A stretch of 64,000 bases of DNA from Methanomassiliicoccales archaeon UBA280 (GCA_002499085.1 DAKD01000036.1:1-64000), one strand, 5' to 3'; positions 1-8,990 are shown, counted from the first letter of the stretch. Made by a program: numbers and translations. The notes: generated from the sequence alone by a model not told the origin.

Positions 1-46
1 GACAGCGAAGCAGCCATTCCGTACGCTTACCTTTTCCCTTTTCCGA

Positions 47-1429
47 TTACCTGGACTCTACTTTCCCGGCCACCGGCACCGGGTATTTTCCCGTGAGGCA
101 TCCCAGGCACAGTTCCCCGGGTCCGCGGCCGATCGATTCGACCAGTGTATCGAGCGAGGCATAGGCCAACGTGTCCGCGCCCAGGAACCTGCGTATCGCC
201 TCGATGTCCCTGTTGTGGGTGACGAATTCCTCCCTGTTCTTGATGTCGATCCCGAGGAAGCATGGCGAGACTATGGGGGGGCAGCCTATCCTGAGATGCA
301 CCTCTTTGGCTCCGGACCTGCGGACCATCCCGACTATCTGGCGCATCGTGGTGCCCCTGACTATGCTGTCATCCACGAGGATTATGCGCTTGCCCTCGAT
401 AACCGGTTTGAGGGGATTCAGCTTCAGCCGAATATTGCTCTCCCTGTCTGCCTGATGCGGCATTATGAACGTGCGCTGGACGTACCTGTTCTTGATGAGT
501 CCCTCGGCGTACGGTATGCCGGAAGTCTCGCTGTAACCGATGGCATGGGCCCTGCCCGAGTCCGGAATCGGCACAACGAAATCGGCCTCCGCGGGCGCTT
601 CCGCGGCAAGCCTCATCCCGACCTTCCGCCTGACATCGTAAACCAATCTCCCCTCGACATACGAGTCAGGCCTGGCAAAGTAGATCCATTCGAACATGCA
701 ATGCGCCCTCTTCCCGTCGTCCGGCAGGTGATGGGACACGAAGCCCTTCTCAGTGAGCTCGATTATCTCGCCGGGCCTGACATCGCGCTCGAACTCCCCG
801 CCCAGCGTGTCGAAGACCACGCTCTCGGATGCTGCGCAGTATGTCCCGTCTATCCTGCCGATGCAGAGCGGCCTTATGGCCAGCGGATCGCGGATCGCAA
901 AGGTTCGGGGCCCGACCATCAGGGCAAGCGAGTAGGAGCCGACCAGCTCTTTCATGGTCTGGCTTATCCCGCCGACCACATCCCGGGCCGATGCCATCTT
1001 GACGGAGAGCAGCCGGAGGATCACCTCGGAATCCGAGTCTGTGACAAAGCCCCAACCCCCGGCCATCAGGGACTCCCGAAGTTCCTGGGAATTGACAATC
1101 TCGCCGTTGTGGGCCAGCGCCATATCCCCGAATTTCGCCCTCACCGTCATCGGCTGCTGGCATTCCTTGGCCTGGCCGCCGAGTGTGGAGTATCTCACAT
1201 GGCCGATTCCCACATTTCCCGCAAGGCCGGCCAGGTCCTCGGCGGATACTGCATCGTGCACCAGCCCCGAGCCGCGCTTCACTGCGAGGCGGTCGGAGAA
1301 AACTGCTATGCCGGCGGATTCCTGGCCCCGGTGCTGAATTGTTCTGAGGCCGTTGTATATGACCGCATTCACGCAGCCTCCGGCAGCCACAATGATTCCG
1401 CAGTATTCTCTGGGCATTTTATACTCCAT
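47..1429 (-). CDS. purF: Amidophosphoribosyltransferase (PurF)
   Basis: Catalyses the first committed step of purine synthesis: glutamine and PRPP give 5-phosphoribosylamine. The protein is 460 residues. It opens with a class II glutamine amidotransferase domain: the nucleophile Cys follows at residue 10 (EYCGII), then the usual HRGQESAG and GHVRYST segments. The C-terminal half is a phosphoribosyltransferase domain with the PRPP loop VDDSIVRGTT near residues 352-362. Near the C-terminus CLGCLTGKYP resembles the conserved end of the family. Two in-frame ATGs (1429 and 1417) are possible; the second puts Cys at residue 6. Either way a short propeptide must be removed to expose Cys. The gene is transcribed toward the window start, 45 bp after the TrmB-type gene, and could be co-transcribed with it. 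Confidence 0.96.
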   Translation of the reverse strand: MEYKMPREYCGIIVAAGGCVNAVIYNGLRTIQHRGQESAGIAVFSDRLAVKRGSGLVHDAVSAEDLAGLAGNVGIGHVRYSTLGGQAKECQQPMTVRAKFGDMALAHNGEIVNSQELRESLMAGGWGFVTDSDSEVILRLLSVKMASARDVVGGISQTMKELVGSYSLALMVGPRTFAIRDPLAIRPLCIGRIDGTYCAASESVVFDTLGGEFERDVRPGEIIELTEKGFVSHHLPDDGKRAHCMFEWIYFARPDSYVEGRLVYDVRRKVGMRLAAEAPAEADFVVPIPDSGRAHAIGYSETSGIPYAEGLIKNRYVQRTFIMPHQADRESNIRLKLNPLKPVIEGKRIILVDDSIVRGTTMRQIVGMVRRSGAKEVHLRIGCPPIVSPCFLGIDIKNREEFVTHNRDIEAIRRFLGADTLAYASLDTLVESIGRGPGELCLGCLTGKYPVPVAGKVESR

Positions 1430-1474
1430 CGGAACTCGTTCCGGGACGACAATGGGGAATGGGATTGGGTGTTA

Positions 1475-2206
1475 TTAAGATTGCATCATCATTGCGAGGA
1501 ATCCTTCCAGATGCTGGGCCAGCACCGCGTTGTCAGTGAACCCGCAGGCTTCCAGGCTGGCTCCCGCTATCAGCGCGTTGCGGCCGTCCACCACCATGTC
1601 GGTCGCGATCATTCCTGTCCTGCGCACGACCTTCACCCCGCGGACGAATCGTTGGCCCGGGGAGATTATGGCGGATATCTCCACTCCGCGGTTCCTGGCG
1701 TCGTTGAGCTTCTTCTCCAGGGCCGCCATCAGGTCTGTCGCGTTGGATGTGGAAAGCATGATCCTGCCGTTCGCGGCGGCAATGAGCTCGCCTATCTTGT
1801 TCAGCACCCTGTCGCGGCCCGTGACCGTGTAAATGACCTGGGGCATGCCCTTCTCCCTGAGAATGCCGTGAACTGATTCAAGGTCGTCGAATGTCTCGCC
1901 CAGCCTCGAGAACATGCGCTCTTTGAGGACCAGCGGCGGCTCGGCGGCATACTGCCTGGGCCGGCCCTGGGCTATGCTGACATAACCTTTCTTGACCAGG
2001 CCGTCAAGGACCTTGTACATGGAAGTCCTCGGGACCTGGGCCGTCATTGCAACTGTCTCTGCGTCGCTGGCCTGCAGCGCGACCAGCGCGATGTAGGCTC
2101 TTGTCTCGTATTCGGAAAATCCGAGCAGCGAGAGGTCGTTTCTGACCTTTTTGTATCGTTCAAGCAACGTGCCCATTTCCATGCCAGCTAATTCCTCGAT
2201 GTCCAT
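1475..2206 (-). CDS. TrmB-family transcriptional regulator
   Basis: A 243-residue protein with the TrmB layout. An N-terminal winged helix-turn-helix occupies about residues 20-90 (LLGFSEYETRAYIAL, then VPRTSMYKVLDGLVKKG, a typical TrmB recognition helix). A short coiled linker follows at about 90-115. The C-terminal part (about 118-243) is a phospholipase-D-like/effector domain (IMLSTSNATDLM, GRNALIAGAS). In TrmB proteins the C-terminal domain senses sugars or other small molecules; the ligand here cannot be read. It is divergently transcribed from the radical SAM/ferredoxin/geranylgeranyl reductase operon. A perfect inverted repeat sits in the shared promoter gap, so autoregulation and control of the lipid operon are plausible (inference). 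Confidence 0.9.
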   Translation of the reverse strand: MDIEELAGMEMGTLLERYKKVRNDLSLLGFSEYETRAYIALVALQASDAETVAMTAQVPRTSMYKVLDGLVKKGYVSIAQGRPRQYAAEPPLVLKERMFSRLGETFDDLESVHGILREKGMPQVIYTVTGRDRVLNKIGELIAAANGRIMLSTSNATDLMAALEKKLNDARNRGVEISAIISPGQRFVRGVKVVRRTGMIATDMVVDGRNALIAGASLEACGFTDNAVLAQHLEGFLAMMMQS

Positions 2207-2216
2207 ATTGTCACCT

Positions 2217-2241
2217 TTTTGTAGCTGGTATGACTACAAAA
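2217..2241. promoter_or_regulatory. Inverted-repeat operator candidate in the divergent promoter
   Basis: TTTTGTAG at 2217-2224 and CTACAAAA at 2234-2241 are perfect 8-bp arms with a 9-bp spacer. The repeat lies between the start of the TrmB gene (2206) and the radical SAM start (2284), beside TATA-like CATTTAAG (2242-2249). Such a palindrome next to a TrmB gene is a natural operator candidate. Binding is inferred, not shown. Confidence 0.6.
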
Positions 2242-2283
2242 CATTTAAGCCTTTGTCATGCTTGCGCGTATGCAAGTGGTATT

Positions 2284-3855
2284 ATGTCGATGGTCACGAA
2301 GAAAACCAGTCTGAAACTTGAGCTGCCCAAGAAGACGGGCAGCCTGTGCCCCGAGTGCAAGGCCAGGATAACGGCCGATATATACGAGGAGAACGGCAAG
2401 GTCATGATAAAGAAGACCTGCCCCGAGCACGGCGAGTTCAAGGACGTTTACTGGTCCGATGTCGGCCTCTACAAGATGGCCGAGGGATGGGCCGTGGACG
2501 GCGCCGGCGTGGAGAACCCGGCCGTCCCTGTCAAGCTCGGGTGCCCGGACGACTGCGGGCTTTGCAAGGTGCATATGAGCCACACGTCGCTGGCCAACCT
2601 GGACCTGACAAACAGATGCAACCTGAGATGCCCCATATGTTTTGCGAATGCGAATGACGCTGGCTATGTCTTCGAACCCACCTTCGAAGAGGTCACCAAG
2701 ATGCTGGAGACCCTGAGGGCGGAGAGGCCGGTGGCATGTACGGCCGTCCAGTTCGCGGGAGGCGAGCCAACGATCTATCCGCATTTCTTCGAGGCGATAA
2801 CCAAGGCCAAGGAATTGGGCTTCGCGCAGATACAGGTCGCGACCAACGGAATCAAGATGGCGACGGACCCGACATTCACCAGGAGGATGATGGAGGCGGG
2901 CCTGCACACGGTTTACCTACAGTTCGACGGCCTCAGGGAGGAGAACTACATCAAGGCCAGGGGAAGGCCCATGCTGGATATCAAGAAGAAGGCCATACAG
3001 ACATGCAAGGACTGCAAGCTCTCGGTCGTGCTCGTCCCGACCATAGTGAACGGGCTCAACGACGACCAGCTGGGCGAGATAGTGCAGTTCGCCATCGACA
3101 ACAGCGATGCGGTCAGAGGCGTCAATTTCCAGCCGGTGTCATTCACCGGCCGCATCGACCAGAGCGAGAGGGAGGCCGGAAGGTTCACGCTCCCTGATAT
3201 GGTGGACAGGCTGTCCAAGCAGACCACTTTCCTCAAGCGGTCCGACTGGTACCCGGTGCCCGTCGTGACGCCCATCTCCGAGTTCCTGTCTGTGATGAAG
3301 GGCACGCCGCAGCTGGCTTTCACGCCCCACCCCCACTGCGGCCTGGCCACATACCTTTACGTTGATTCCGAGGGCAAGGCCACCCCCATCACCCAGTTCG
3401 TGGACGTGGAGGGCCTCTTCAAGGAGATAAAGAGACTGTCCGAGGAAACTGAGAACAAGACCATAAAGGCGCCGGCACTCATCAAGGCCTACGGGCTGAT
3501 AAGGAAGCATTTCATAAAGGAGAAAGCGCCGAAGGGGCTCAGCGTGAACAAGTTCCTGAAGCAGCTGGAGGGCGTGTTCTCCTCAACGGACAAGAAAGCG
3601 ACCGCCGAGATCTCATGGGGCCTCATCATGGTCGGGGGCATGCACTTCCAGGACCTCTACAACTATGACATAGAGAGGGTCAAGAGATGCGTCATTCATT
3701 ACGTGGTGCCGGACGGCAGGATAATACCGTTCTGCGCCTACAATACCGGGCCCGAGTACCGCAAGGAGGTCGAGAAGAAATTCTCCATGACGTTCGACGA
3801 GTACAGGAAGCGCCACGGCCCCAACTCTCACCCGGAAGGTGAAGTGGAGGGATAG
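2284..3855 (+). CDS. tes: Radical SAM protein of the tetraether lipid synthase (Tes) type
   Basis: A 523-residue radical SAM enzyme. The SAM cluster motif is C112-x3-C116-x2-C119 in TNRCNLRCPICF, and the SAM-binding GGEPT follows. Auxiliary cysteines are arranged as in the Tes/MJ0619 family: CPEC (22-25) and CPEHG (46-50), CPDDCGLC (87-94), and a C-terminal cysteine region (KRCVIHY, PFCAYN). Characterised Tes proteins join biphytanyl chains by sp3 C-C coupling to make tetraether (GDGT) lipids; assignment here is by family resemblance. An ATG at 2230 also opens the frame, but it lies inside the inverted-repeat operator. The ATG at 2284, after the TATA-like box, fits better. It is followed after 2 bp by a ferredoxin gene and then geranylgeranyl reductase, which supports a role in lipid maturation. 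Confidence 0.82.
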   Translation: MSMVTKKTSLKLELPKKTGSLCPECKARITADIYEENGKVMIKKTCPEHGEFKDVYWSDVGLYKMAEGWAVDGAGVENPAVPVKLGCPDDCGLCKVHMSHTSLANLDLTNRCNLRCPICFANANDAGYVFEPTFEEVTKMLETLRAERPVACTAVQFAGGEPTIYPHFFEAITKAKELGFAQIQVATNGIKMATDPTFTRRMMEAGLHTVYLQFDGLREENYIKARGRPMLDIKKKAIQTCKDCKLSVVLVPTIVNGLNDDQLGEIVQFAIDNSDAVRGVNFQPVSFTGRIDQSEREAGRFTLPDMVDRLSKQTTFLKRSDWYPVPVVTPISEFLSVMKGTPQLAFTPHPHCGLATYLYVDSEGKATPITQFVDVEGLFKEIKRLSEETENKTIKAPALIKAYGLIRKHFIKEKAPKGLSVNKFLKQLEGVFSSTDKKATAEISWGLIMVGGMHFQDLYNYDIERVKRCVIHYVVPDGRIIPFCAYNTGPEYRKEVEKKFSMTFDEYRKRHGPNSHPEGEVEG

Positions 3856-3857
3856 GC

Positions 3858-4031
3858 ATGCCCGTGGAGAACGTGAACAAGTGCCTTCACTGCGGACTGT
3901 GCGTGGGCTCCTGCCCCAACAATGCCATATTCCTGAACGAAGTCAGATTGGAATTCAATGACGACTGCACCGAATGCGGACTGTGCTCCAGGCTGTGCCC
4001 AGTGGGCGCGCTGAGACCCGGGAGGGAGTGA
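3858..4031 (+). CDS. Small 2[4Fe-4S] ferredoxin
   Basis: A 57-residue protein with two classical cluster motifs: C9-x2-C12-x2-C15-x3-C19-P (CLHCGLCVGSCP) and C37-x2-C40-x2-C43-x3-C47-P (CTECGLCSRLCP). It is a low-potential electron carrier. The gene begins 2 bp after the radical SAM gene and ends 1 bp before the geranylgeranyl reductase, so the three are certainly one transcript. Known precedent: in Methanosarcina acetivorans a ferredoxin encoded beside geranylgeranyl reductase supplies its electrons. Here the same ferredoxin could also serve the radical SAM enzyme (inference). Confidence 0.92.
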   Translation: MPVENVNKCLHCGLCVGSCPNNAIFLNEVRLEFNDDCTECGLCSRLCPVGALRPGRE

Positions 4032-4032
4032 T

Positions 4033-5220
4033 ATGGAGAAAGAATATGATGTCATTGTCGTCGGCGGCGGGCCCGGCGGTTCCACAGCCGCAAGGTTCGC
4101 TGCGGAAGGCGGCGCGAAAGTTCTGATGATCGAGAAGCGCCAGGAGATCGGCACCCATGTCAGGTGCGGCGAGGGGCTGGCCAAGGGCCTTCTCGACCAT
4201 GCCAAGATTCCCCTTGACAGAAGTTGGATAGCCTGCGAGGTCGACGGCGCCAGGATTGTTTCGCCCGGCGGAAAGGTCTTCGAGGTCGACGAGGCAAAGG
4301 CCGGGAACGAAACTGGCTACGTCATCGAGAGGGACCTGTTCGACCGCGCGCTGGCCAGATTGGCTGCCGAGGCAGGAGCAGATGTCGAGGTCAAGACCTC
4401 TGCGACAGGCATCTGGAAGGAGAACGGCAAGATTGTCGGACTCCATCTCATCAACAAGGGAGAAAAAGTCGATGTCCGGTGCAAGATAATAATCGGCGCT
4501 GACGGCTATGAATCGCAGGTCGGGAGATGGGCCGGGATCGACACGAACATAGCCCCGAACGACATAATGACCTGCGTCCAGTACAGGCTCACCAACATTG
4601 AAGTGGATGATAAATACACGGAATTCTACGCAGGGAGCTGCGCTCCCGGCGGTTACATCTGGGTGTTCCCCAAGAACAGGGACACGGCCAATGTCGGGAT
4701 AGGGCTCGGCGGCCACATCGTGAAGGAGGGCGGCGACCCCAAGAAATACCTGGACGCATGGATAGCCAAGAACCCGAAGATGAAGAACGCCAGGCAGCTG
4801 GACATGGTTGCCGGGGGATGTTCCATAAACGCGCCCCTGGACAGCGTGGTCGCGGACAACGTGATGCTCGTCGGAGACGCTGCCAGGATGATAGACCCCA
4901 TGACCGGCGGCGGCATAGCCCATGCCTGCCTTTCAGGGAGATTCGCCGGCATGGTCGCAGTCGATGCACTCAAGGCAGGGGACTGTTCCAAGGAATACTT
5001 CCAGAGGTACGAGAAGCTGTGGCGCGCCGAGATCGAAGAAAAATTATTTCGCAACTGGATGGCCAAGGAGAAGGTCCAGAAGATATCGGACGAGACTTTC
5101 GACAAGCTGATAGGGCTCCTGAACGAGGTCGGCATGGAGAACATCTCCGTGTTCAACATACTGAAGGCCATAAAGGACAGGTACCCGGAGCTTGTTAAGG
5201 AGTTCGAAGACCTTCTGTAG
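4033..5220 (+). CDS. Digeranylgeranylglycerophospholipid reductase (geranylgeranyl reductase)
   Basis: A 395-residue FAD flavoprotein of the geranylgeranyl reductase family, which saturates the isoprenoid chains of archaeal membrane lipids. Seen: the N-terminal FAD-binding GGGPGG (residues 11-16) and acidic strand end IEKR, the conserved CGE (45-47), a GGYIWVFP segment near 206-213 that is typical of the substrate cavity, and the second FAD motif GDAARMIDPMTGGG near 282-295. Length matches the Thermoplasma and Sulfolobus enzymes. It starts directly behind the ferredoxin gene and ends in a strong hairpin that overlaps its stop codon. Saturated chains are required before tetraether coupling, so its pairing with the Tes-like gene is logical. 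Confidence 0.93.
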   Translation: MEKEYDVIVVGGGPGGSTAARFAAEGGAKVLMIEKRQEIGTHVRCGEGLAKGLLDHAKIPLDRSWIACEVDGARIVSPGGKVFEVDEAKAGNETGYVIERDLFDRALARLAAEAGADVEVKTSATGIWKENGKIVGLHLINKGEKVDVRCKIIIGADGYESQVGRWAGIDTNIAPNDIMTCVQYRLTNIEVDDKYTEFYAGSCAPGGYIWVFPKNRDTANVGIGLGGHIVKEGGDPKKYLDAWIAKNPKMKNARQLDMVAGGCSINAPLDSVVADNVMLVGDAARMIDPMTGGGIAHACLSGRFAGMVAVDALKAGDCSKEYFQRYEKLWRAEIEEKLFRNWMAKEKVQKISDETFDKLIGLLNEVGMENISVFNILKAIKDRYPELVKEFEDLL

Positions 5221-5246
5221 TATCCGAAGCCTGCGGCTTCGGATAC
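5220..5246 (+). terminator. Hairpin at the end of the lipid operon
   Basis: GTATCCGAAGCC (5220-5231), loop TGC, GGCTTCGGATAC (5235-5246): a perfect 12-bp stem starting on the last base of the TAG stop codon. No T-run follows, so it may act as a mRNA 3'-end stabiliser rather than a terminator. A related hairpin occurs at about 30550-30575. Confidence 0.5.
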
Positions 5247-5297
5247 CGTGGCCACACCGGCCAACCACCCCTGCATTCAGTTCCAGCCAATGCCACC

Positions 5298-5417
5298 ATG
5301 CCCCGCCTGAATTTCTGCGGATATTATCTGGAGGGCGGGGTTGTGGGCCAGATTGGGTGAATCTGGCCTGGTGACGATTAAGCTCATCCTTAGGAAGCCT
5401 CGCCTGTAAGGGCGGGG
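5298..5417 (+). repeat. Paired-hairpin dispersed element, copy A
   Basis: CATG, then hairpin 1 (CCCCGCC ... GGCGGGG with a loop of about 25 nt). A middle hairpin follows at 5346-5368 (GGCCAGATT / AATCTGGCC, perfect 9 bp). Hairpin 2 is CCTCGCC/GGCGGGG at 5398-5417. Same order as copies at 8991, 14554 and 54829. It fills the gap between the lipid operon and the convergent TPR gene. Function unknown. Confidence 0.6.
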
Positions 5418-5474
5418 AGGTGTTGACACAGGCATGCATCCCGACCCCAGGACTATGGCACCGGCCACCCACCT

Positions 5475-7868
5475 TCATTCGGGAGGATCTTCCGCCGTCA
5501 TCGCCTCTTTCATGCTTCTGACGCATCTCTCCCTCTGCGCGATGGCCTGGGGATGGTCGCCCGCTATCCTGAGCGCGTGGTCGTAGCATTCCAGCGCATC
5601 GGCCTGCTTGCCCAGTTTCACGAGCGCCACACCCCTGTCACACCATGCGTCAACGTGGTCCCAGTCCAGCGCCAGGACATTGTCCAGCAGCTCCAGGGCC
5701 AGCGCGTAGCTGCCCTTCTTGAGCAGTATGTTGGCCTTGCCGTACATGGCCTCGGTGTGGCCCGGGCGTATCTCCAGCACCCTCTCGAAATGCCCCATGG
5801 CCTCGGCATAGTCCCCCTTGACGCCGTTTATCACGCCCGAGATGTAGAGCGCGTCAACGTAGTTGGGCCTGAGGGAGATGGCGTCCCTCATAAGGGCCAG
5901 CCCCTCGTCGTACAGCTTCGATTTGGCAAGGTCCACGCCCTGCCGGAACAGGGTCTTGGCGTCCTCCAGCTTCTCCTTCTCCGATTGGAGGAACCTGCGC
6001 GTCTCCTCGATGTCCGGGCCCAGGGCGGCAACCTTCTCGTAGCATATCAGCGCATCCTCGTATCTGCCCAGCCTGTTGTAGGCAGTGCTTTTGGACCGCC
6101 ATGCGTCCGCGTTGTTCGGGTCTATCTCCAGCACCCTGTCGAACGCGGCAACGGCCTCGTGGTACATCTTCTGGGTTCCCAGTATGATGCCCTTCAGGCT
6201 CCAGGCGTCCGCATATCCGGGACGCATCTGTATGACCCTGTCCATGTCCTTGAGGGCCGAATCGTACTCGCCCTTGGACGCCAGTATCATGCCCCTGCTG
6301 AAGAGCGGGCCCACCCAGTCAGGCCTCAGGGATATAGCCCTGCCGAAGGATTCGAGCGCCTCCCCGAACCTCTCTATCCTCGAGAGCAGTATGCCCCTTG
6401 TCATGTGGGTGACCACGTCTTCGGGAGCCCTTGCAAGCCTCTCGTCGAGTGCCGCAATCGCGCTCGCGTAGTCGCCCATCGTGGCCATGCGCAGTGCCCC
6501 GTGCCTCAGCTTGGCGCTGCCCTGTGCCAGTGCCGCTTCCTGCTTCCCGCCCACACCTGCGGTCTCCAGCAGGGGCTGGCCTCTCGCGGCCGGGCCGAAG
6601 ACCACCCCGGTTTCGGGCAGGTTGGCGAGCGGTATGGGTCTCACTTTCCTGTCCTTCATCGAGGTGAGCAGTATCCTGCGCTCCATCCAGGCGTCGGCAT
6701 TGGTCGGGTTCAGCTCTATGGCCGTGTCGTAACAGTAAAGCGCCTCCTCGTCCATTTTCCCGGCCATGGACAGAGCCCTGCCCTTCTGGAACCATGCCTC
6801 GGCGAACTGGGGCCTCAGCTCAACGGCCCTTGTCAGCGACCCAATGGCGCCGGGAATGTCGTCGTGCATGAGCTCGGCCTTGCCCCTGTTGAACCAGGCT
6901 ATCTCGTAGTCGGGGTCGGCCTCCAGCGCCTTCCTGTAGCATTCGACGGCCTCGGACGGCCTGGCGCCCATCCTGATGAGGGTGTTGCCCTTGTTGTTCC
7001 AGCTCACCGGGCTGCTGTCGATGGCTATTGCCCTGTCATGCGCCTCCAGGGCCTCGGAGAACCTCTTCAGGTGTGCAAGCGCAAGGCCCCTGCCGTTGTG
7101 GGCCATGGCCAGGTTCGGGTCCAGCTCCAGGGCCCTGTCGAACGATGCCACGGCTTTGGCCCATAGGCCGAGCCGCAGGTGCGCGGAGCCGGAGTTCGCC
7201 CAGACCTTCGGGTTCTTCGGCTCGATGTAAATGGCCTGCTCGTAATATTCAACGGCTTCGTCAAATTTCCCGGATATGTATTTCGCATCCCCGGCAGTCA
7301 CCCAGGTATCTATCCTGAGCGACATCTTGCGCTCCGCAACGAAGGACAGCGCACCCAGCAGCGAGATGCCGAACCCGAAAACCCCGACGAACCAGTCCCT
7401 GCCGCTGTAATTCAGCGCACCCAGCTCGTGAAGTGGCATGAAAAGCATCAGCAGCATGCCGAAGAGCCACAGCGAATAATACCCGGCCAGCCTGCTCGGC
7501 TGGGATTCCTTCACGACCAGCATTCCCACGCCGATCGCGGCCACGATAGTCCCGGGCACGGCCAGGGCAAGGAAAAGACCGGCCTCGGAGCTGCCTGATT
7601 CGTAGATCAACGTGGAGTAGGAAACCATCAGGCATCCGGCCAGGATCGCGACAACCAGCAGGAGCGTCCTGGGCTCCATGCTCAGGCGATTGGCCATGAA
7701 AAGGCCGAGGCCCATCAGGAACAGAAATGCCAGCGAGGCCATGAAGAACATGTTGAACATGTCGAGCTGCGCCTGCTGCCAGCCTGCAAGGCCCAGGGAG
7801 AGGGCGAATAGCAGGGCGACCGCAGCCTCGGCCCATATCACTGCCCTGGAGAGGGATGTGTCCTTCAT
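5475..7868 (-). CDS. Multi-pass membrane protein with a long TPR array
   Basis: A 797-residue protein. The N-terminal 180 residues hold about six hydrophobic segments (near 10-28, 36-57, 67-86, 98-119, 128-148 and 160-178). From about 190 to the end it is almost entirely tetratricopeptide repeats (repeated pattern AW..KG..L...G...EA...YD.ALE.DP), broken by a less regular linker near 420-450. TPR arrays are protein-interaction scaffolds; here the array is anchored in the membrane, presumably facing the cytoplasm. No catalytic motif is visible. It is monocistronic, convergent with the geranylgeranyl reductase and divergent from the metF-like gene. Partner unknown. Confidence 0.85.
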   Translation of the reverse strand: MKDTSLSRAVIWAEAAVALLFALSLGLAGWQQAQLDMFNMFFMASLAFLFLMGLGLFMANRLSMEPRTLLLVVAILAGCLMVSYSTLIYESGSSEAGLFLALAVPGTIVAAIGVGMLVVKESQPSRLAGYYSLWLFGMLLMLFMPLHELGALNYSGRDWFVGVFGFGISLLGALSFVAERKMSLRIDTWVTAGDAKYISGKFDEAVEYYEQAIYIEPKNPKVWANSGSAHLRLGLWAKAVASFDRALELDPNLAMAHNGRGLALAHLKRFSEALEAHDRAIAIDSSPVSWNNKGNTLIRMGARPSEAVECYRKALEADPDYEIAWFNRGKAELMHDDIPGAIGSLTRAVELRPQFAEAWFQKGRALSMAGKMDEEALYCYDTAIELNPTNADAWMERRILLTSMKDRKVRPIPLANLPETGVVFGPAARGQPLLETAGVGGKQEAALAQGSAKLRHGALRMATMGDYASAIAALDERLARAPEDVVTHMTRGILLSRIERFGEALESFGRAISLRPDWVGPLFSRGMILASKGEYDSALKDMDRVIQMRPGYADAWSLKGIILGTQKMYHEAVAAFDRVLEIDPNNADAWRSKSTAYNRLGRYEDALICYEKVAALGPDIEETRRFLQSEKEKLEDAKTLFRQGVDLAKSKLYDEGLALMRDAISLRPNYVDALYISGVINGVKGDYAEAMGHFERVLEIRPGHTEAMYGKANILLKKGSYALALELLDNVLALDWDHVDAWCDRGVALVKLGKQADALECYDHALRIAGDHPQAIAQRERCVRSMKEAMTAEDPPE

Positions 7869-8022
7869 CTTGGATGAGGTTCCCGCCTGGTTGTCCTGTC
7901 TGGCCGGCTGAATGCTTATCTGTTTCCCTCCTTCAAGTACATTGACGCTTAGGTATTAAGGATTTATCCGAATTCCGCTGACCACGATTAGTCTTTTATG
8001 CCATAGCGCCTTACAAGGAATC

Positions 8023-8937
8023 GTGTTCAAACAGAAATCCATCCTCGAGATCCTCGATTCAAAGAAGTTCGCAGTCTCGGCCGAGATTTTCCCTCCCAGG
8101 AACGGGAAGCGCCCCGACATCATCCTGAAGAAGCTGGACGCGCTCAGCAACATGCCCATCGATTTCGTGAGCGTCACGAAGGGAGCGATGGGGTCCATGC
8201 GCGGCGGCACCGTGCCCATCGGGTACATGATTCCGGACCGGTACAGGATGAACGCCTTGGTGCATTTCAGGTGCAGGGACATGAACCGCAGGGAGGTGGA
8301 GAACCTGCTGGTGGACCACATGTACTTCGGCACCAGGAACATACTGGCGGTTCTCGGCGACCCCCTGCCCTTGGAACCTGAGAGGGCCCCTGACCCGAGG
8401 ACCCACAACCGTTACGCGAGCGACCTGGTGAAGCAGATTGCGGACATGAACCGGGGCTATTACCTCCCGCTGACCGCGGACTCGTCCGAGTTCAGGCAGG
8501 GCATGAAGACGGATTTCTGCATCGGCGTGGCCTGCTATCCCGAGGCCGAGGATTTTGAAAAGGAGCTCTTCGTGATCGGCGAGAAGTCTGCAGCCGGGGC
8601 GGATTTCGCAATCACGCAGATGGTGTTCGGCGCTGATGCGTACTCGGACTATGTTCAGGAGCTGAGGAACAGGGGGATAACGATGCCGGTAATACCCGGA
8701 GTCCGGCCCGTCGCCTGCCTGGAGCATGTTAGGGCAGCCGAGGAGAGCTTCCGTGCCAACGTGCCGAAGCCCCTGAAGAAGGCGCTGAAGGGGGCCGGCG
8801 CCACGAAGGCGAACAAAATATGCCTGGAGTTCACGGCAGAGCTGATCGGGGACCTGAAAAGGGCCGGGGCTCCGGGCGTGCACATGTTCACGTTGAACGA
8901 TGTGGACATGATAGAGAATATTCTTGATGATATATAA
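8023..8937 (+). CDS. metF: Methylenetetrahydrofolate reductase family protein
   Basis: A 304-residue MetF-type TIM-barrel flavoprotein, reducing the methylene group carried on a folate or pterin to methyl. Seen: the start FAVSAEIFPPRNG, matching the family EFFPPK region; DFVSVTKGAMGS after it; the GDPLP loop (ILAVLGDPLP); GVACYPEAE; DFAITQMVFGAD; and IPGVRPV, all in family order. Initiation is at a GTG (8023); the family motif begins about 18 residues later, so no upstream start is needed. Whether the carrier is tetrahydrofolate or a methanopterin-type pterin cannot be told from sequence; a folP-like gene at 18383 indicates pterin synthesis. It is followed by a long intergenic repeat region. 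Confidence 0.9.
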   Translation: MFKQKSILEILDSKKFAVSAEIFPPRNGKRPDIILKKLDALSNMPIDFVSVTKGAMGSMRGGTVPIGYMIPDRYRMNALVHFRCRDMNRREVENLLVDHMYFGTRNILAVLGDPLPLEPERAPDPRTHNRYASDLVKQIADMNRGYYLPLTADSSEFRQGMKTDFCIGVACYPEAEDFEKELFVIGEKSAAGADFAITQMVFGADAYSDYVQELRNRGITMPVIPGVRPVACLEHVRAAEESFRANVPKPLKKALKGAGATKANKICLEFTAELIGDLKRAGAPGVHMFTLNDVDMIENILDDI

Positions 8938-8990
8938 TTCCAATTTTATATTAAATTTTGAATTTGTATACCCCAGTACAATCTTGACGG

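Noticed and set aside
1..46. Feature at the left edge
   Set aside because: 46 bases beyond the purF stop show no recognisable gene end, hairpin or promoter.
215..1876. 553-codon open frame on the plus strand across purF
   Set aside because: It lies antisense to purF and the TrmB gene, both with clear motifs. High G+C content leaves antisense frames open; the translation has no domain character.
5553..7166. 537-codon plus-strand frame over the TPR gene
   Set aside because: Antisense to an obvious TPR array; the repeats keep the opposite strand open.
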